This document shows, in pieces, positions 36,846 to 45,447 of a stretch of 64,000 bases of DNA. Source of the stretch: JBKPNX01 sp046732855 (GTDB lineage Bacteria > Pseudomonadota > Alphaproteobacteria > Geminicoccales > Geminicoccaceae); contig JBKPNX010000062.1 of NCBI GenBank assembly GCA_046732855.1, positions 45,910 to 109,909 on the forward strand, written 5' to 3'. Under the pieces are notes generated by a model, which had not been told where the DNA came from, ran no database searches, and saw only the letters and a list, made by a program, of their open reading frames with translations. A program made the translations under genes and the position numbers. How positions within the stretch are numbered: the stretch's first letter is position 1; every line of letters begins with the position of its first letter.

Positions 36846-36977
36846 AGGCAGGACCGTCTGCTCGAGCTGCTCGCGCCTCGCAGCCACGTCCGCGAGGATG
36901 AGGTCGCGATGCTCCAGGACCCAGGCACGGCCGTTGGCGAACGACGAACATTGCAAACGGTCATGGACAGGCAGCAT
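36834..36977 (-). CDS. Possible 47-residue small protein upstream of sulfate operon
   Basis: A short minus-strand frame, ATG at 36977 with AGGAG about 10 bp upstream, coding MLPVHDRLQCSSFANGRA and a helical tail VLEHRDLILADVAARREQL. Third-position G/C is moderately high, as in neighbouring genes. It ends inside the candidate operator and points the same way as the sulfate operon. I recognise no family, and a chance frame is quite possible. Confidence 0.3.
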   Translation of the reverse strand: MLPVHDRLQCSSFANGRAWVLEHRDLILADVAARREQLEQTVLPNVD

Positions 36978-37410
36978 GACGGTCCTCTCCTTCACTGCCC
37001 GTGCGCAGGGCGGCGAATGATCAGGGGATTCAGCAGAAAGAGCGCGTGACGCTCGCTGGCGGCGTCAACCTCGGCGGCAGGACCAAGCCGGCCCGACTGG
37101 GGCACGATCGGACGACCGAAACTCCCTCATGGACTGGTTCTCCTCGGGCAAGGGGAACCACGACCTCCCGTCGTGGCGCTTTAGCATTTGGTCACGCGGC
37201 GCAAGCTGCTCCTGTCAAATTCCGCGGTCCGAATCAGCAGACGGTTCGAGTCATCACCCGGAGCGCGATATCTTGTCAACAGACTCCACCGACCCATCGG
37301 GTCCGTCGGACCGCTCGTGCGTGCTCCTCGCGGCGGGTTGGAAGGGCTCGGCCGGGACTGAGTTCGGCGAAAAACCTTGGACTTCCCGGCGCTTGGATGA
37401 TATTGGCTCA
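36978..37410. other. Intergenic stretch between sulfate operon and Rrf2 gene
   Basis: No supportable gene in these 433 bases. The stretch between the two 25-bp palindromes presumably contains the divergent promoters. Open frames crossing it have no recognisable features. Confidence 0.45.
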
Positions 37411-37435
37411 AATGTCGATCCAGTCCATCGACATT
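37411..37435. promoter_or_regulatory. 25-bp perfect palindrome upstream of Rrf2 gene (candidate operator)
   Basis: AATGTCGAT-CCAGTCC-ATCGACATT has perfect 9-bp arms and a 7-bp spacer, 49 bp before the Rrf2 ATG. It matches the site at 36821-36845 in length, spacer and arms, so it likely serves autoregulation. Confidence 0.7.
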
Positions 37436-37484
37436 ATCCTGTTTGCGGCTGAACGAGCGCGACAGGTAAGTTCAGGTCGTCGAG

Positions 37485-37937
37485 ATGCTCTCACAGAAGG
37501 CCAAATACGCGCTGCGCGCCTTGCTCCATCTTGCGGAGGTGCCAGCGGGGGAAGCCGTCCTGATCTCCGACATCGCGACCAAGCATCACATCCCGAAGAA
37601 GTTCCTCGAGCAGATCCTCCTCGATCTCAAGAATCACGGCGTGGTGCAAAGCTGGCGGGGGCGCAGCGGCGGCTACGCCCTCTTGAAGCCCGCATGCGAA
37701 ATCTCCTTCGGGCAGGTGCTGCGCATCATCGATGGGCCGCTTGCGCCCCTGCCCTGTCTCAGCCGCGTGGCCTATCGAAAGTGCAGTGACTGCGAAGACG
37801 AAAGCGCCTGCGTGCTGCGACGGGTATTCGCGCTCAGCCATCAGGCGACCGTCACGGTGCTGGACAAGACGACGCTCGCGGACGCCCTCAGCGGAACCAA
37901 GACCCTTCAGCCGGCGGAGATGCCCCGGGTCGCGTGA
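37485..37937 (+). CDS. Rrf2-family transcriptional regulator, probable sulfur-uptake regulator
   Basis: A 150-residue Rrf2 protein. The winged helix covers residues ~1-75 (LSQKAKYALRALLHLAE, then HIPKKFLEQILLDLKNHGVV and SWRGRSGGYALLKP). Four cysteines lie in PCLSRVAYRKCSDCEDESAC, a spacing (C-x8-C-x2-C-x5-C) unlike the usual IscR or NsrR three-cysteine cluster, so it may bind an Fe-S cluster or sense thiols. It is divergent from the sulfate operon with paired palindromes, which suggests control of sulfate uptake, much as CymR does in Firmicutes. The sensed signal is unknown. Confidence 0.85.
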   Translation: MLSQKAKYALRALLHLAEVPAGEAVLISDIATKHHIPKKFLEQILLDLKNHGVVQSWRGRSGGYALLKPACEISFGQVLRIIDGPLAPLPCLSRVAYRKCSDCEDESACVLRRVFALSHQATVTVLDKTTLADALSGTKTLQPAEMPRVA

Positions 37938-38469
37938 GCGATCGGCCGGGTGACCGCGCCCCCTACGGCACCACATTCTCCGCGGCGCGACCGCCGCCGC
38001 ACCACCGTTTTTTCGATCGCAATATCTATCACTATCGCAAAACGATACTCGGGACGACAACGGGCGCGAACATACGAATCGCGATATCGGTGCTGCTGCA
38101 GCGGATGTCAGCTGACCCTCGCCGCTCGGCCTCCCGCGTCCGGTCTTAGTCGACTTGCTATATGCGTTTTCAGGGAAGCCGACCTCGAGGTGCAGGCGTG
38201 CGGCACGAAGCGGGTCCTCGCCTGGCATTCTGGTGTCACCATTCCACCCAAGCCGCGCCGACCCGTTCCTGCACGGACCAAGTCCGGAGCGAACCCCAGC
38301 AGACCAAGCTGATGCGCCAGGCGCCTCTGCGGCGGACCCCATTTGTAATTGCCTTTGCGGGATGTCGGATCATAGCCTGTGAGCCGGAGATCCGCCGAGC
38401 GGGCGACACTAGGTGGCTATCCGGCCGCTATGGCGCCCTTGCAGGGACGCCTCGAGAACGGAGGAGCCG
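37938..38469. other. Gene-free stretch before the pterin-like gene cluster
   Basis: About 530 bases without a gene I can support. A lower-GC patch (~38010-38095) contains an imperfect inverted pair TTTTTCGAT / ATCGCAAAA that could be a regulatory site. The ribosome site GGAGGAG (38459-38465) of the next gene ends the stretch. Confidence 0.45.
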
Positions 38470-38877
38470 ATGTTCTGCCTCACGGTGCGGGATCACATCA
38501 TGATCGCGCACAGCTTCAAGGGCGCCGTGTTCGGGCCCGCCCAGCGTCTGCACGGCGCGACCTTCGTGGTCGATCTGGAGCTACGGCGCGCCGATCTCGA
38601 CGCCGACGGCATCGTCGCCGACATCGGTCTGGTCGGCGGGCTGCTCAAATCGGTGCTCGAACCGCTCAACTATCGCAACCTGGATGAGCTGCCCGAGTTC
38701 GCCGGCCGCAACACGACCACGGAAGTGCTGGCGCGCGAGATCTGCCAGCGCGTGCGCGAGCGAATCCGGGCGGGCGCGCTTGGCGAGGACGCGACGGGGG
38801 AGCTGGCATCGCTGAAGGTGACGCTGCGCGAATCCCACCTCGCGTGGGCGAGCTACGAGACGGGGCTTCAGGCCTGA
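38470..38877 (+). CDS. 6-pyruvoyl-tetrahydropterin/6-carboxytetrahydropterin synthase-like protein, degenerate site
   Basis: A 135-residue protein of the PTPS/QueD fold, ATG with GGAGGAG 4 bp upstream. Fold motifs are IAHSFKGAVFGPAQRLHGAT, DGIVADIGLVGGLLKSV and LDELPEFAGRNTTTEVLAR. The zinc site of QueD has three histidines including HGH; here that motif reads HGA, and the catalytic cysteine just before it is absent. It may still bind a pterin but probably does not catalyse the standard QueD reaction. It heads a group with a glycosyltransferase and a methyltransferase, hinting at a modified or glycosylated pterin. Confidence 0.75.
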   Translation: MFCLTVRDHIMIAHSFKGAVFGPAQRLHGATFVVDLELRRADLDADGIVADIGLVGGLLKSVLEPLNYRNLDELPEFAGRNTTTEVLAREICQRVRERIRAGALGEDATGELASLKVTLRESHLAWASYETGLQA

Positions 38878-38950
38878 CGAGACCGGGCGCGTGCTGTCGG
38901 GCCTTTGCCGCGCATGCCTTGGCTGAAACCTGGCTTGGGCCGTCGCGTGC

Positions 38951-40030
38951 ATGAATGAACCATCTTCCGGCCTGGTCGTGTCAGGGCTCGATCTCATCGT
39001 GCCGGGGCCGCTCGATCAGCGGACCGGCGGCTACATCTACGATCGGCGCATCGTGGAAGGCCTGCGTACGCTCGGCTGGAGCATTCAGGTGCACGAGCTC
39101 GCCGGCCGCTTTCCGCAGACCGACGAGATTGCGCGCGCCGCGGCCGCGCAGGTCGTGGGACAGCTGCCGCCCCGAGCCCTGCCGGTGATCGACGGGCTTG
39201 CGCTGCCGGCGTTTGCCGAGGTCACCGATCGTCTGCCCCGGCCGTGGATTGCGCTGGTTCACCATCCGCTCGCACTGGAGACGGGGCTGAACCAGGCCGA
39301 GGCGAGCGCCCTGGCCACGCTGGAACGCCGGCTGCTCGCGCGCGCGCCGCGAGTGATCGTGACCAGTCCGGGAACCCGACGCGATCTGGCCGCGTACGAC
39401 GTCGAGGACGCGCGCATCGGCGTGGTCTGCCCGGGTACCGATCCAGCGCCGTTGGCCCGAGGCTCGGCGGGCCCGGGTCTGGCGCTGCTGTGCGTGGCGT
39501 CGCTGACGCCGCGCAAGGGTCATCTGGTGCTGCTGGACGCTCTGGCGGAGCTGATCGAACTGGACTGGCATCTGACCTGCGTCGGTAGCCCGGAGCGCGA
39601 TCCGGCCTGCGCGAAGTCGATCGGCGCGGCGATCGGCCGCCTCGGCCTGCAGGCACGCGTGACCCTCATCGGCGAGCGCGCCGAAGCCGACGTCGCCCCC
39701 TTTTACGATCGCGCCGATGTGCATGTCCTCGCGTCGTACCACGAGGGCTACGGCATGGTCCTCAGCGAAGCGCTCGCCCGTGGCCTGCCGCTGGTGGCGA
39801 CCAGCGCGGGGGCGATTCCCGATACCGTGCCGGCCGAAGCCGGCCTGCTGGTCCCGCCCGGCGATTCGGGGGCGCTCGCGCGCGCGCTGCGCCAAGTGAT
39901 GACCGAGCCGGGCCTGCGCGCCCGCTTGCTGGCCGGGGCACGCGCCGCGCGCGCGCGCCTGCCTGATTGGAGCGATGCCGCGCGCGCATTCGCGGCCGAA
40001 CTCGCCGGCTCGGGCCGGAACGCCCGGTGA
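38951..40030 (+). CDS. Glycosyltransferase family 4-like protein
   Basis: A 359-residue GT-B enzyme. The N-terminal acceptor half has TGGYIYDRRIVEGLRTLGW, and the C-terminal donor half has LLCVASLTPRKGHLVLLDAL and the Ex7E motif in YHEGYGMVLSEALARGLP. It sits 73 bp after the PTPS-like gene, and its stop overlaps the methyltransferase start by 4 bp. There are no polysaccharide genes next to it, so a small-molecule acceptor such as a pterin is conceivable. The sugar donor is unknown. Confidence 0.82.
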   Translation: MNEPSSGLVVSGLDLIVPGPLDQRTGGYIYDRRIVEGLRTLGWSIQVHELAGRFPQTDEIARAAAAQVVGQLPPRALPVIDGLALPAFAEVTDRLPRPWIALVHHPLALETGLNQAEASALATLERRLLARAPRVIVTSPGTRRDLAAYDVEDARIGVVCPGTDPAPLARGSAGPGLALLCVASLTPRKGHLVLLDALAELIELDWHLTCVGSPERDPACAKSIGAAIGRLGLQARVTLIGERAEADVAPFYDRADVHVLASYHEGYGMVLSEALARGLPLVATSAGAIPDTVPAEAGLLVPPGDSGALARALRQVMTEPGLRARLLAGARAARARLPDWSDAARAFAAELAGSGRNAR

Positions 40031-40872
40031 GCGGGTTCGCTGCCGCCTGGCTTGCGCTGCGCGAGCCTTATGACCACGCGGCACGCAGCGCCGCTCTCGC
40101 CGATCGCTTCGCGACCGCAGTCGGCGCGACGCCGCACCTGCTCGACCTCGGCTGTGGCGCGGGCTCGAATCTGCGGTATCTCGCGCCGCGCTGGCCCGGC
40201 CCGACGCGCTGGCTCTGCGTCGATCACGACCGCGCGCTGCTGGACGCCGCCGGGACGGCCCTGGGGGATTGGGCCAAACGCCAGGGCTGGTCCAGCTGCG
40301 CCGTGACTGACCGCATCGCCGTTGCCCGGGCCGGCGGCGCGATTCAGATCCGGCTTGTCCTCGATGACTTGGCGCGTGCCCGCCCGTCCGGCGCCGACGG
40401 GGTCGATGGCATGAGCGCCGCGGCGCTCCTCGACCTGACTTCAGCCGCCTGGCTCGATGCGTTTGCCGCGCGCTGCCGCGGCACGCCGCTGCTCCTCTCG
40501 CTGAGCTTCGATGGCCGCCTCCAGTTCGAGCCGGCGGCCGAGGACGACGGCGAGATCTGCCGGCGCTTCATCGTCCACCAGCGCACCGACAAAGGGTTCG
40601 GCCCGGCGCTCGGGCCCGCTGCCGCGGCGCATCTCGCCGAGCGCCTCGCTACAGCAGGCTGCGCGGTCAGCCTGGAGACCGCGGACTGGCGGCTCGGCCC
40701 CGCTGACGGCGCGCTGCTCCGGGCGACGCTCGCGGGCATCGTCGACGCGGCGCGTGAGGTCGCGCCGGATCCGCGCCTGGAACGTTGGGCGACATTGCGC
40801 GGCCGGCAGCTCGCGCTCGGCAATCTCCGTCTGATGGTCGGCCACGTCGATCTGCTGGCCCTGCCAGGGTGA
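40027..40872 (+). CDS. SAM-dependent methyltransferase (class I)
   Basis: A 281-residue protein with a GTG start overlapping the glycosyltransferase stop (GTGA). The SAM site is in LLDLGCGAGSNLRYLAPR near residue 40, with the acidic residue of LCVDHDRALLD. The rest follows a Rossmann pattern with LLLSLSFDGRLQFEPAAEDD in the middle. Tight coupling to the glycosyltransferase and PTPS-like genes suggests the three act on one product. The substrate cannot be read from the sequence. Confidence 0.8.
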   Translation: MSGFAAAWLALREPYDHAARSAALADRFATAVGATPHLLDLGCGAGSNLRYLAPRWPGPTRWLCVDHDRALLDAAGTALGDWAKRQGWSSCAVTDRIAVARAGGAIQIRLVLDDLARARPSGADGVDGMSAAALLDLTSAAWLDAFAARCRGTPLLLSLSFDGRLQFEPAAEDDGEICRRFIVHQRTDKGFGPALGPAAAAHLAERLATAGCAVSLETADWRLGPADGALLRATLAGIVDAAREVAPDPRLERWATLRGRQLALGNLRLMVGHVDLLALPG

Positions 40873-40873
40873 G

Positions 40874-41707
40874 ATGGCCCGAGGCACCCGGCGGACGTCC
40901 TGCCGGCTGGCGCGACGGCCCACGTCGTCCGCCGCCAAGCGATCTGCGTCTCGGACCCCGCTGCGCCATGGCCTCGGCAGGCAGTCTAAGTCCTCAGGGC
41001 CGTATCGGCTGCCGATCGCGTCTCGACGGGCATGCCTCGCCTGTGCCGTTGCGGGGTCTTTCTGGCTCTGCGGGTGCGCGAACATGGTGTTCCCGCCCGA
41101 GCACGTCGCCGATCCGGTCCAGGTCGGCGTCCTCGACCATGGCCACCACACCAGCCTGATCCTGCAGATCCCGGGCGCCGGCATGCGCCGGTACTCGTAC
41201 GGCGACTGGCAGTGGTATGCGCTCCGGCAGACCGGACCGCTCGAAGGGACCTCGGCTCTCCTCTGGCCCAGCAAGGCAGGGCTCGGCCGCAGAGAGCTAC
41301 CCGGCCCCTTCTCGCCCGCGGCGGTCGCGCGCGAGGTCCGGGTTCCGATCGAGCATGCGCTGTACTTCACCGTCGAGGCGCGCGACGTCCGCGGCCTCGT
41401 GGCTCGCCTCGATTGGATCTACGACGCTAACTTCGCCGAACGCGTCGACAACGAGGCCTACGACCTGGTGTTCGTTCCCGATCCGGAGCCGTACTGGATC
41501 TTCCACAACTCGAACCAGGTGGTCGCAAGCTGGCTCGAGCAGCTGCACTGCCGGGTGGAAGGGCCCACTCTCTTCGCCATCTGGCGGCTCGCGCCGATCG
41601 CGCGGGAGACGACGGACGCCGGCGGTCTGGGCGCGGGCAGCGGCAGCTCGGCAGCGAGGCGGAGCGGAGCCGGAGGAGGCTTGCCCAGAGGCACCGGCGT
41701 GGTGTGA
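40874..41707 (+). CDS. Putative lipoprotein of unknown function, DUF2459-like
   Basis: A 277-residue frame starting one base after the methyltransferase stop. After a basic stretch comes a signal with lipobox-like LCGC near residue 67, so the true start may lie inside; no better start codon is clear. The mature part has HVADPVQVGVLDHGHHTSLI, RRYSYGDWQWYAL and YWIFHNSNQVVASWLEQLHC, features I associate with DUF2459-type proteins. The last ~40 residues are low-complexity and lie antisense to the lytic transglycosylase gene, so the true end may be earlier or the stop may be lost. Confidence 0.6.
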   Translation: MARGTRRTSCRLARRPTSSAAKRSASRTPLRHGLGRQSKSSGPYRLPIASRRACLACAVAGSFWLCGCANMVFPPEHVADPVQVGVLDHGHHTSLILQIPGAGMRRYSYGDWQWYALRQTGPLEGTSALLWPSKAGLGRRELPGPFSPAAVAREVRVPIEHALYFTVEARDVRGLVARLDWIYDANFAERVDNEAYDLVFVPDPEPYWIFHNSNQVVASWLEQLHCRVEGPTLFAIWRLAPIARETTDAGGLGAGSGSSAARRSGAGGGLPRGTGVV

Positions 41708-43839
41708 TTTTCGCTGTGGTACTCGGCTGGCAGGATGATGACCGCCGGCGCCGCCGGATCCGGCTTCAGCTGGGGCCGCGGCGCCCGGCCCAGCAGCTCG
41801 GCCAGCGCGATCCTCTGGACCTCGTCGAGCGGCTTCAGCGCCGGCGATGGCAGGGGCTCGAGCGGCCCGTTGACCGGACGGAACCACACCGTGGCCGGAT
41901 TGCTGCTGGCAAGCCGGCGCCGGTACATGCCGCGTCCTTCGAGCACCCGCTGCACGTAGTTGCGGGTCTCGTCGAACGGGATGAGCTCGATCCAGTCGAT
42001 CAGGGCGGACGGGTCGCCGCGCCTCGGATCACCATGCAGGCGGATCCACTCGTCCACCCGCCGGGGCCCCGCGTTGTAGGCGGCCACGGCGAGCGCGACC
42101 TCCCCGTCGTAATGCTTCAGCAGCGTCTTGAGATAGTGGCTGCCGAGGCGGACGTTGTAGTCCGGATCGCCGACCAGCCGGCCGGGATTGTAGGGCAGCC
42201 CGAGCTGCCGCGCCATGAGAAACGCGGTGCGTGGGATCAGCTGCAGCAGGCCGCTCGCCCCGGCATGGCTGCTGACCCACGGATTGAACATGCTCTCCTG
42301 GCGACCTACGCCCATGAGCAGGGCGGAGTCGGGGTCGCCGGGCGGCGGCCGCATCAGCCCCGCGATCTCTGGGATCGGGAAGGCGGCGACATGGTTTGGC
42401 GCGCCGTGGTAGGCGGTATGGCGGCCAACCTGGGCGACCAGGTGCGGTCGCCCGGTCGTGGCGGCCAGCTCGGCGACCAGGCCGACCTGCGTCGCGCTGG
42501 TCGCTTGCTCGCCCAGGCGGATCAGGAAGGGCATCAGCTGATCGGTCGCATCCGCCTCGATCAGCATCCGCGCGACGCGCACCAGCTCCTGGCTCTCGAA
42601 CGCCGCGCGTTCCGCAGCATCCGCGGGCGGCGGATCGGACAGGGGCCGGCCCGCCTCGCCCAGCGCCTCGGCCGCCAGCTGGCCATAGTAGGCGATCGGC
42701 ACTGCCGCGGCCCTGCGATACCATTGGCCGGCGAGCCATATGTCGCCGAGCGCAGCGGCGCTCCGCCCTGCCCAATAGGCGGCGTTCGCCCGGTCGACCG
42801 GCGCGCGCACGCCGTCGTACAACCGATTGAAGTGGCGCAGCGCAGTGTTCGGCTGATGGATGAAACGCAGCGCCAGCCAGCCAGCCAGCCACTCCGCCTC
42901 AGCGAACCCGTCGCCTGCAGTCTGGCGGTGCCGGCTGGCCAGCTGATAGGCCAGATCGAAGTCGCGCTTGCGCAACGCCCGGCGGATCTGGAGCTCCCGC
43001 TCGAACCACCACAGGGCCGGGCGACCCAGCTCCTCCGGCGGGTCGAGCAGCACCTCGAGCACGCCCTGGTCGAGCTGCTTCTGCCGGCGCCAGCGCATGC
43101 GGTCGAACGTGAGCCCGGGCGCGTTGCGCAGCTCCACCGGCACCGCCTCGATCGCTTTTTCGGGGCCGCCCTGGCGGGCTTGCAGACGCATCCGCGCCTC
43201 GGCGAGCCGCCGGTACCCGTCCGGGACCAGCGCCAGCATCCGCTTCGCGGAGTTGCGGCGATAGTCCCATAGCAGATTGTCCAGGCGCGCGATGTGATCG
43301 GCGCGGCTGAGCAGAGGCCGATACTTCTGCAGGAAGCGCTGCTCCTCGCGCGGCGAGAAGTCGCCCTCGATCCAGGCCTTGCGGATCAGCGCCTCGGCCT
43401 GCTCGGCCTGATCGATCTCGAACAGCGCCTCGGCGTAGCGGATGTGCCCGCGCGTGGTCAGCGGCGGCCGCTCGGCGAACAGCCGGCGGATCAGCGCGTG
43501 GTCCGCGGGATCGGTGATCGTCTCCTCGGCGATCGCCTGCAGCTGTTCGGGCCACGGCCAACTCGGATTGTCGATCAGGAATTGGGCGATCGTGGCGAAG
43601 TCGCCCGGCTGACCCTCCTCGATCATGCGCAGCCAGCGGACGGTCTTGGCGGGCAGCGGGTCGTCGATCAGCGCCGCGAGACGCAACGCGCGCGGCCATT
43701 CATTGCGTCCGGTCGCCTGGAAGGTTTCCCAGGCGATTGCCCGCTCCTCGTCGGTGAGCGCGTGCGCGGCCGTGCCCGCGGCCAGCCACAACCCGAGCAG
43801 GCCGGGGCCGATCAGCAGCCGGCGCAGCAAGAGAGCCAT
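41458..43839 (-). CDS. Soluble lytic murein transglycosylase (Slt70-like)
   Basis: About 793 residues from the ATG at 43839, with a signal peptide (RRLLIGPGLLGLWLAAGTAA). A long helical superhelix domain precedes the catalytic SLT domain near residues 515-660: MGVGRQESMFNPWVSSHAGA with the catalytic Glu, GLLQLIPRTA and ALAVAAYNAGPRRVDEWIR. It cleaves peptidoglycan in the periplasm. After a proline-rich tail the frame continues ~80 residues antisense to the lipoprotein gene (250-bp convergent overlap), so the original stop has probably been lost. It is divergent from dapA, a typical alphaproteobacterial arrangement. Confidence 0.88.
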   Translation of the reverse strand: MALLLRRLLIGPGLLGLWLAAGTAAHALTDEERAIAWETFQATGRNEWPRALRLAALIDDPLPAKTVRWLRMIEEGQPGDFATIAQFLIDNPSWPWPEQLQAIAEETITDPADHALIRRLFAERPPLTTRGHIRYAEALFEIDQAEQAEALIRKAWIEGDFSPREEQRFLQKYRPLLSRADHIARLDNLLWDYRRNSAKRMLALVPDGYRRLAEARMRLQARQGGPEKAIEAVPVELRNAPGLTFDRMRWRRQKQLDQGVLEVLLDPPEELGRPALWWFERELQIRRALRKRDFDLAYQLASRHRQTAGDGFAEAEWLAGWLALRFIHQPNTALRHFNRLYDGVRAPVDRANAAYWAGRSAAALGDIWLAGQWYRRAAAVPIAYYGQLAAEALGEAGRPLSDPPPADAAERAAFESQELVRVARMLIEADATDQLMPFLIRLGEQATSATQVGLVAELAATTGRPHLVAQVGRHTAYHGAPNHVAAFPIPEIAGLMRPPPGDPDSALLMGVGRQESMFNPWVSSHAGASGLLQLIPRTAFLMARQLGLPYNPGRLVGDPDYNVRLGSHYLKTLLKHYDGEVALAVAAYNAGPRRVDEWIRLHGDPRRGDPSALIDWIELIPFDETRNYVQRVLEGRGMYRRRLASSNPATVWFRPVNGPLEPLPSPALKPLDEVQRIALAELLGRAPRPQLKPDPAAPAVIILPAEYHSENHTTPVPLGKPPPAPLRLAAELPLPAPRPPASVVSRAIGASRQMAKRVGPSTRQCSCSSQLATTWFELWKIQYGSGSGTNTRS

Positions 43840-44048
43840 TCGGGAAGTCAGCGTCAACACCCCGCGTCGGTTCGGACGTTCATTGATCGGCCAATGTTCC
43901 CGGGCTGACCGCGCCGCGCCCGCCCCTTTGTGCGCTCGACGGGCGGCGCCAGCGTTCGGCGTCGCGTCCTTTGCTTGCCGCACCGGTGGTCCGCTCTTAT
44001 GGTGCGACAGGCGTTAACCGCACGCTAAACGCCCCGGGAGATCCAGCC

Positions 44049-44924
44049 ATGTTTCACGGCTCCATTGTGGCCTTAATCACGCCGTTCCGCAATGGCGCGA
44101 TCGATGAGGCGGCGCTCGGCGCGTTGGTCGAGTGGCACATCGAGCAGGGCACGCACGGGCTGGTCCCGGTCGGCACCACCGGCGAGTCGCCGACCCTCTC
44201 CCACGCCGAGCACGAGCGCGTGGTCGAGGTGGTGATCGAGGCGGCCGCCGGCCGCGTGCCGGTGATCGCGGGCGCCGGCTCCAATGCCACCGCCGAGGCG
44301 ATCAGCCTGAGCAGGCACGCCAAGAACGCGGGCGCCGACGGCATCCTCGTGGTGACGCCCTATTACAACAAGCCGACCCAGGAAGGCCTGTACGCTCATT
44401 TCAAGGCGATCCACGACGCGGTCGACCTGCCGCTGATCATCTACAACATCCCGGGCCGCTCGGTGGTCGACATGAGCGTCGACACGATGGCCGCGCTCGC
44501 CCGGCTGCCGCACGTGGTCGGCGTCAAGGACGCCACCTACGACCTGGCGCGGCCGCTCCTGACCAGGCTCGCGTGCGGCGAGGGCTTCTGTCAGCTGTCG
44601 GGCGAGGACATCACGGCGCTTGCCTTCCTCGCCAACGGCGGCGACGGCTGCATCTCGGTTACCGCCAACGTCGCGCCGCGCCAATGCGCCGAGCTGCACG
44701 AGGCCTGGCAGCGCGGCGATGCGCAAGGCGCGCTCGCCTTGCACCTGCGCCTGACCCCGCTGCACAGGGCGCTGTTCCTCGAGACCAGCCCGGCGCCGGC
44801 GAAATACGCCGTATCGCGTCTCGGCAAATGTGCGCCCGACGTGCGCCTGCCCCTGGTGCCGCCGAAGGAAGCGACCCGGGAGAAGGTGGACGCAGCCATG
44901 GTCGCGGCCGGTCTGATCAACTGA
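44049..44924 (+). CDS. dapA: 4-hydroxy-tetrahydrodipicolinate synthase
   Basis: A 291-residue DapA, which condenses pyruvate and aspartate semialdehyde in lysine and diaminopimelate synthesis. Motifs include GTTGESPTLSHAEHERVVEV near residue 44, YYNKPTQEGLYAHFKAI near residue 107 with the active-site Tyr, and the Schiff-base Lys in VVGVKDATYDL near residue 161. Length is normal. CGGGAG precedes the ATG by 7 bp. smpB follows 31 bp later. Confidence 0.95.
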   Translation: MFHGSIVALITPFRNGAIDEAALGALVEWHIEQGTHGLVPVGTTGESPTLSHAEHERVVEVVIEAAAGRVPVIAGAGSNATAEAISLSRHAKNAGADGILVVTPYYNKPTQEGLYAHFKAIHDAVDLPLIIYNIPGRSVVDMSVDTMAALARLPHVVGVKDATYDLARPLLTRLACGEGFCQLSGEDITALAFLANGGDGCISVTANVAPRQCAELHEAWQRGDAQGALALHLRLTPLHRALFLETSPAPAKYAVSRLGKCAPDVRLPLVPPKEATREKVDAAMVAAGLIN

Positions 44925-44955
44925 GCCGGCTGTCGTCGCGATCAGCCGCACTGCT

Positions 44956-45429
44956 TTGGCCAAAGGAAGCGAGCCCGGACGCAAGGTGATCGCCCGCAAC
45001 CGCCGGGCGAGCCATGACTACTTCCTGGAGGAGCGAGTGGAGGCCGGGCTCGTGCTCCAGGGCACGGAGGTCAAGTCGCTGCGCGAGGGCCGCGCCAACA
45101 TCAACGAGGCGTACGCGTCGGAGCAGGGCGGCGAGCTGTACCTGGTCAACGCCACGATTCCCGAGTACCGCGCCGGCAACATCTTCAACCACGAGCCGCA
45201 GCGCGCCCGCAAGCTGCTGCTGCACCGGCGCGAGATGGGCAAGCTGATCGGCGCGATGCGGCGCTCCGGCGAGACCGTGATCCCGCTGTCGCTCTATTTC
45301 AATCCGCGCGGCATCGCCAAGGTCGAGCTGGCGCTCGCCCGCGGCAAGAAGGCGTACGACAAGCGCGCGACGATCAAGGAGCGCGACTGGCGGCGCGAGA
45401 AGGAGCGCCTGGTGCGGGAGAAGGGCTGA
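44956..45429 (+). CDS. smpB: SsrA-binding protein SmpB
   Basis: A 157-residue tmRNA-binding protein for ribosome rescue. It has a TTG start giving the usual MAKG, then VIARNRRASHDYFLEERVEAG, LQGTEVKSLREGRANI and the basic tail KKAYDKRATIKERDWRREK. Length and motifs are normal. No tmRNA gene is visible in the window. Confidence 0.95.
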   Translation: MAKGSEPGRKVIARNRRASHDYFLEERVEAGLVLQGTEVKSLREGRANINEAYASEQGGELYLVNATIPEYRAGNIFNHEPQRARKLLLHRREMGKLIGAMRRSGETVIPLSLYFNPRGIAKVELALARGKKAYDKRATIKERDWRREKERLVREKG

Positions 45430-45447
45430 TCGGCGCGGACGGCTTCC

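Noticed and set aside
36823..37049. Plus-strand frame starting inside the sulfate-operon palindrome
   Set aside because: No ribosome site, no family features, and it overlaps the divergent promoter region.
37228..37260. GGTTCGAGTC stretch resembling a tRNA T-loop
   Set aside because: The flanking bases do not form the acceptor or anticodon stems of a tRNA.
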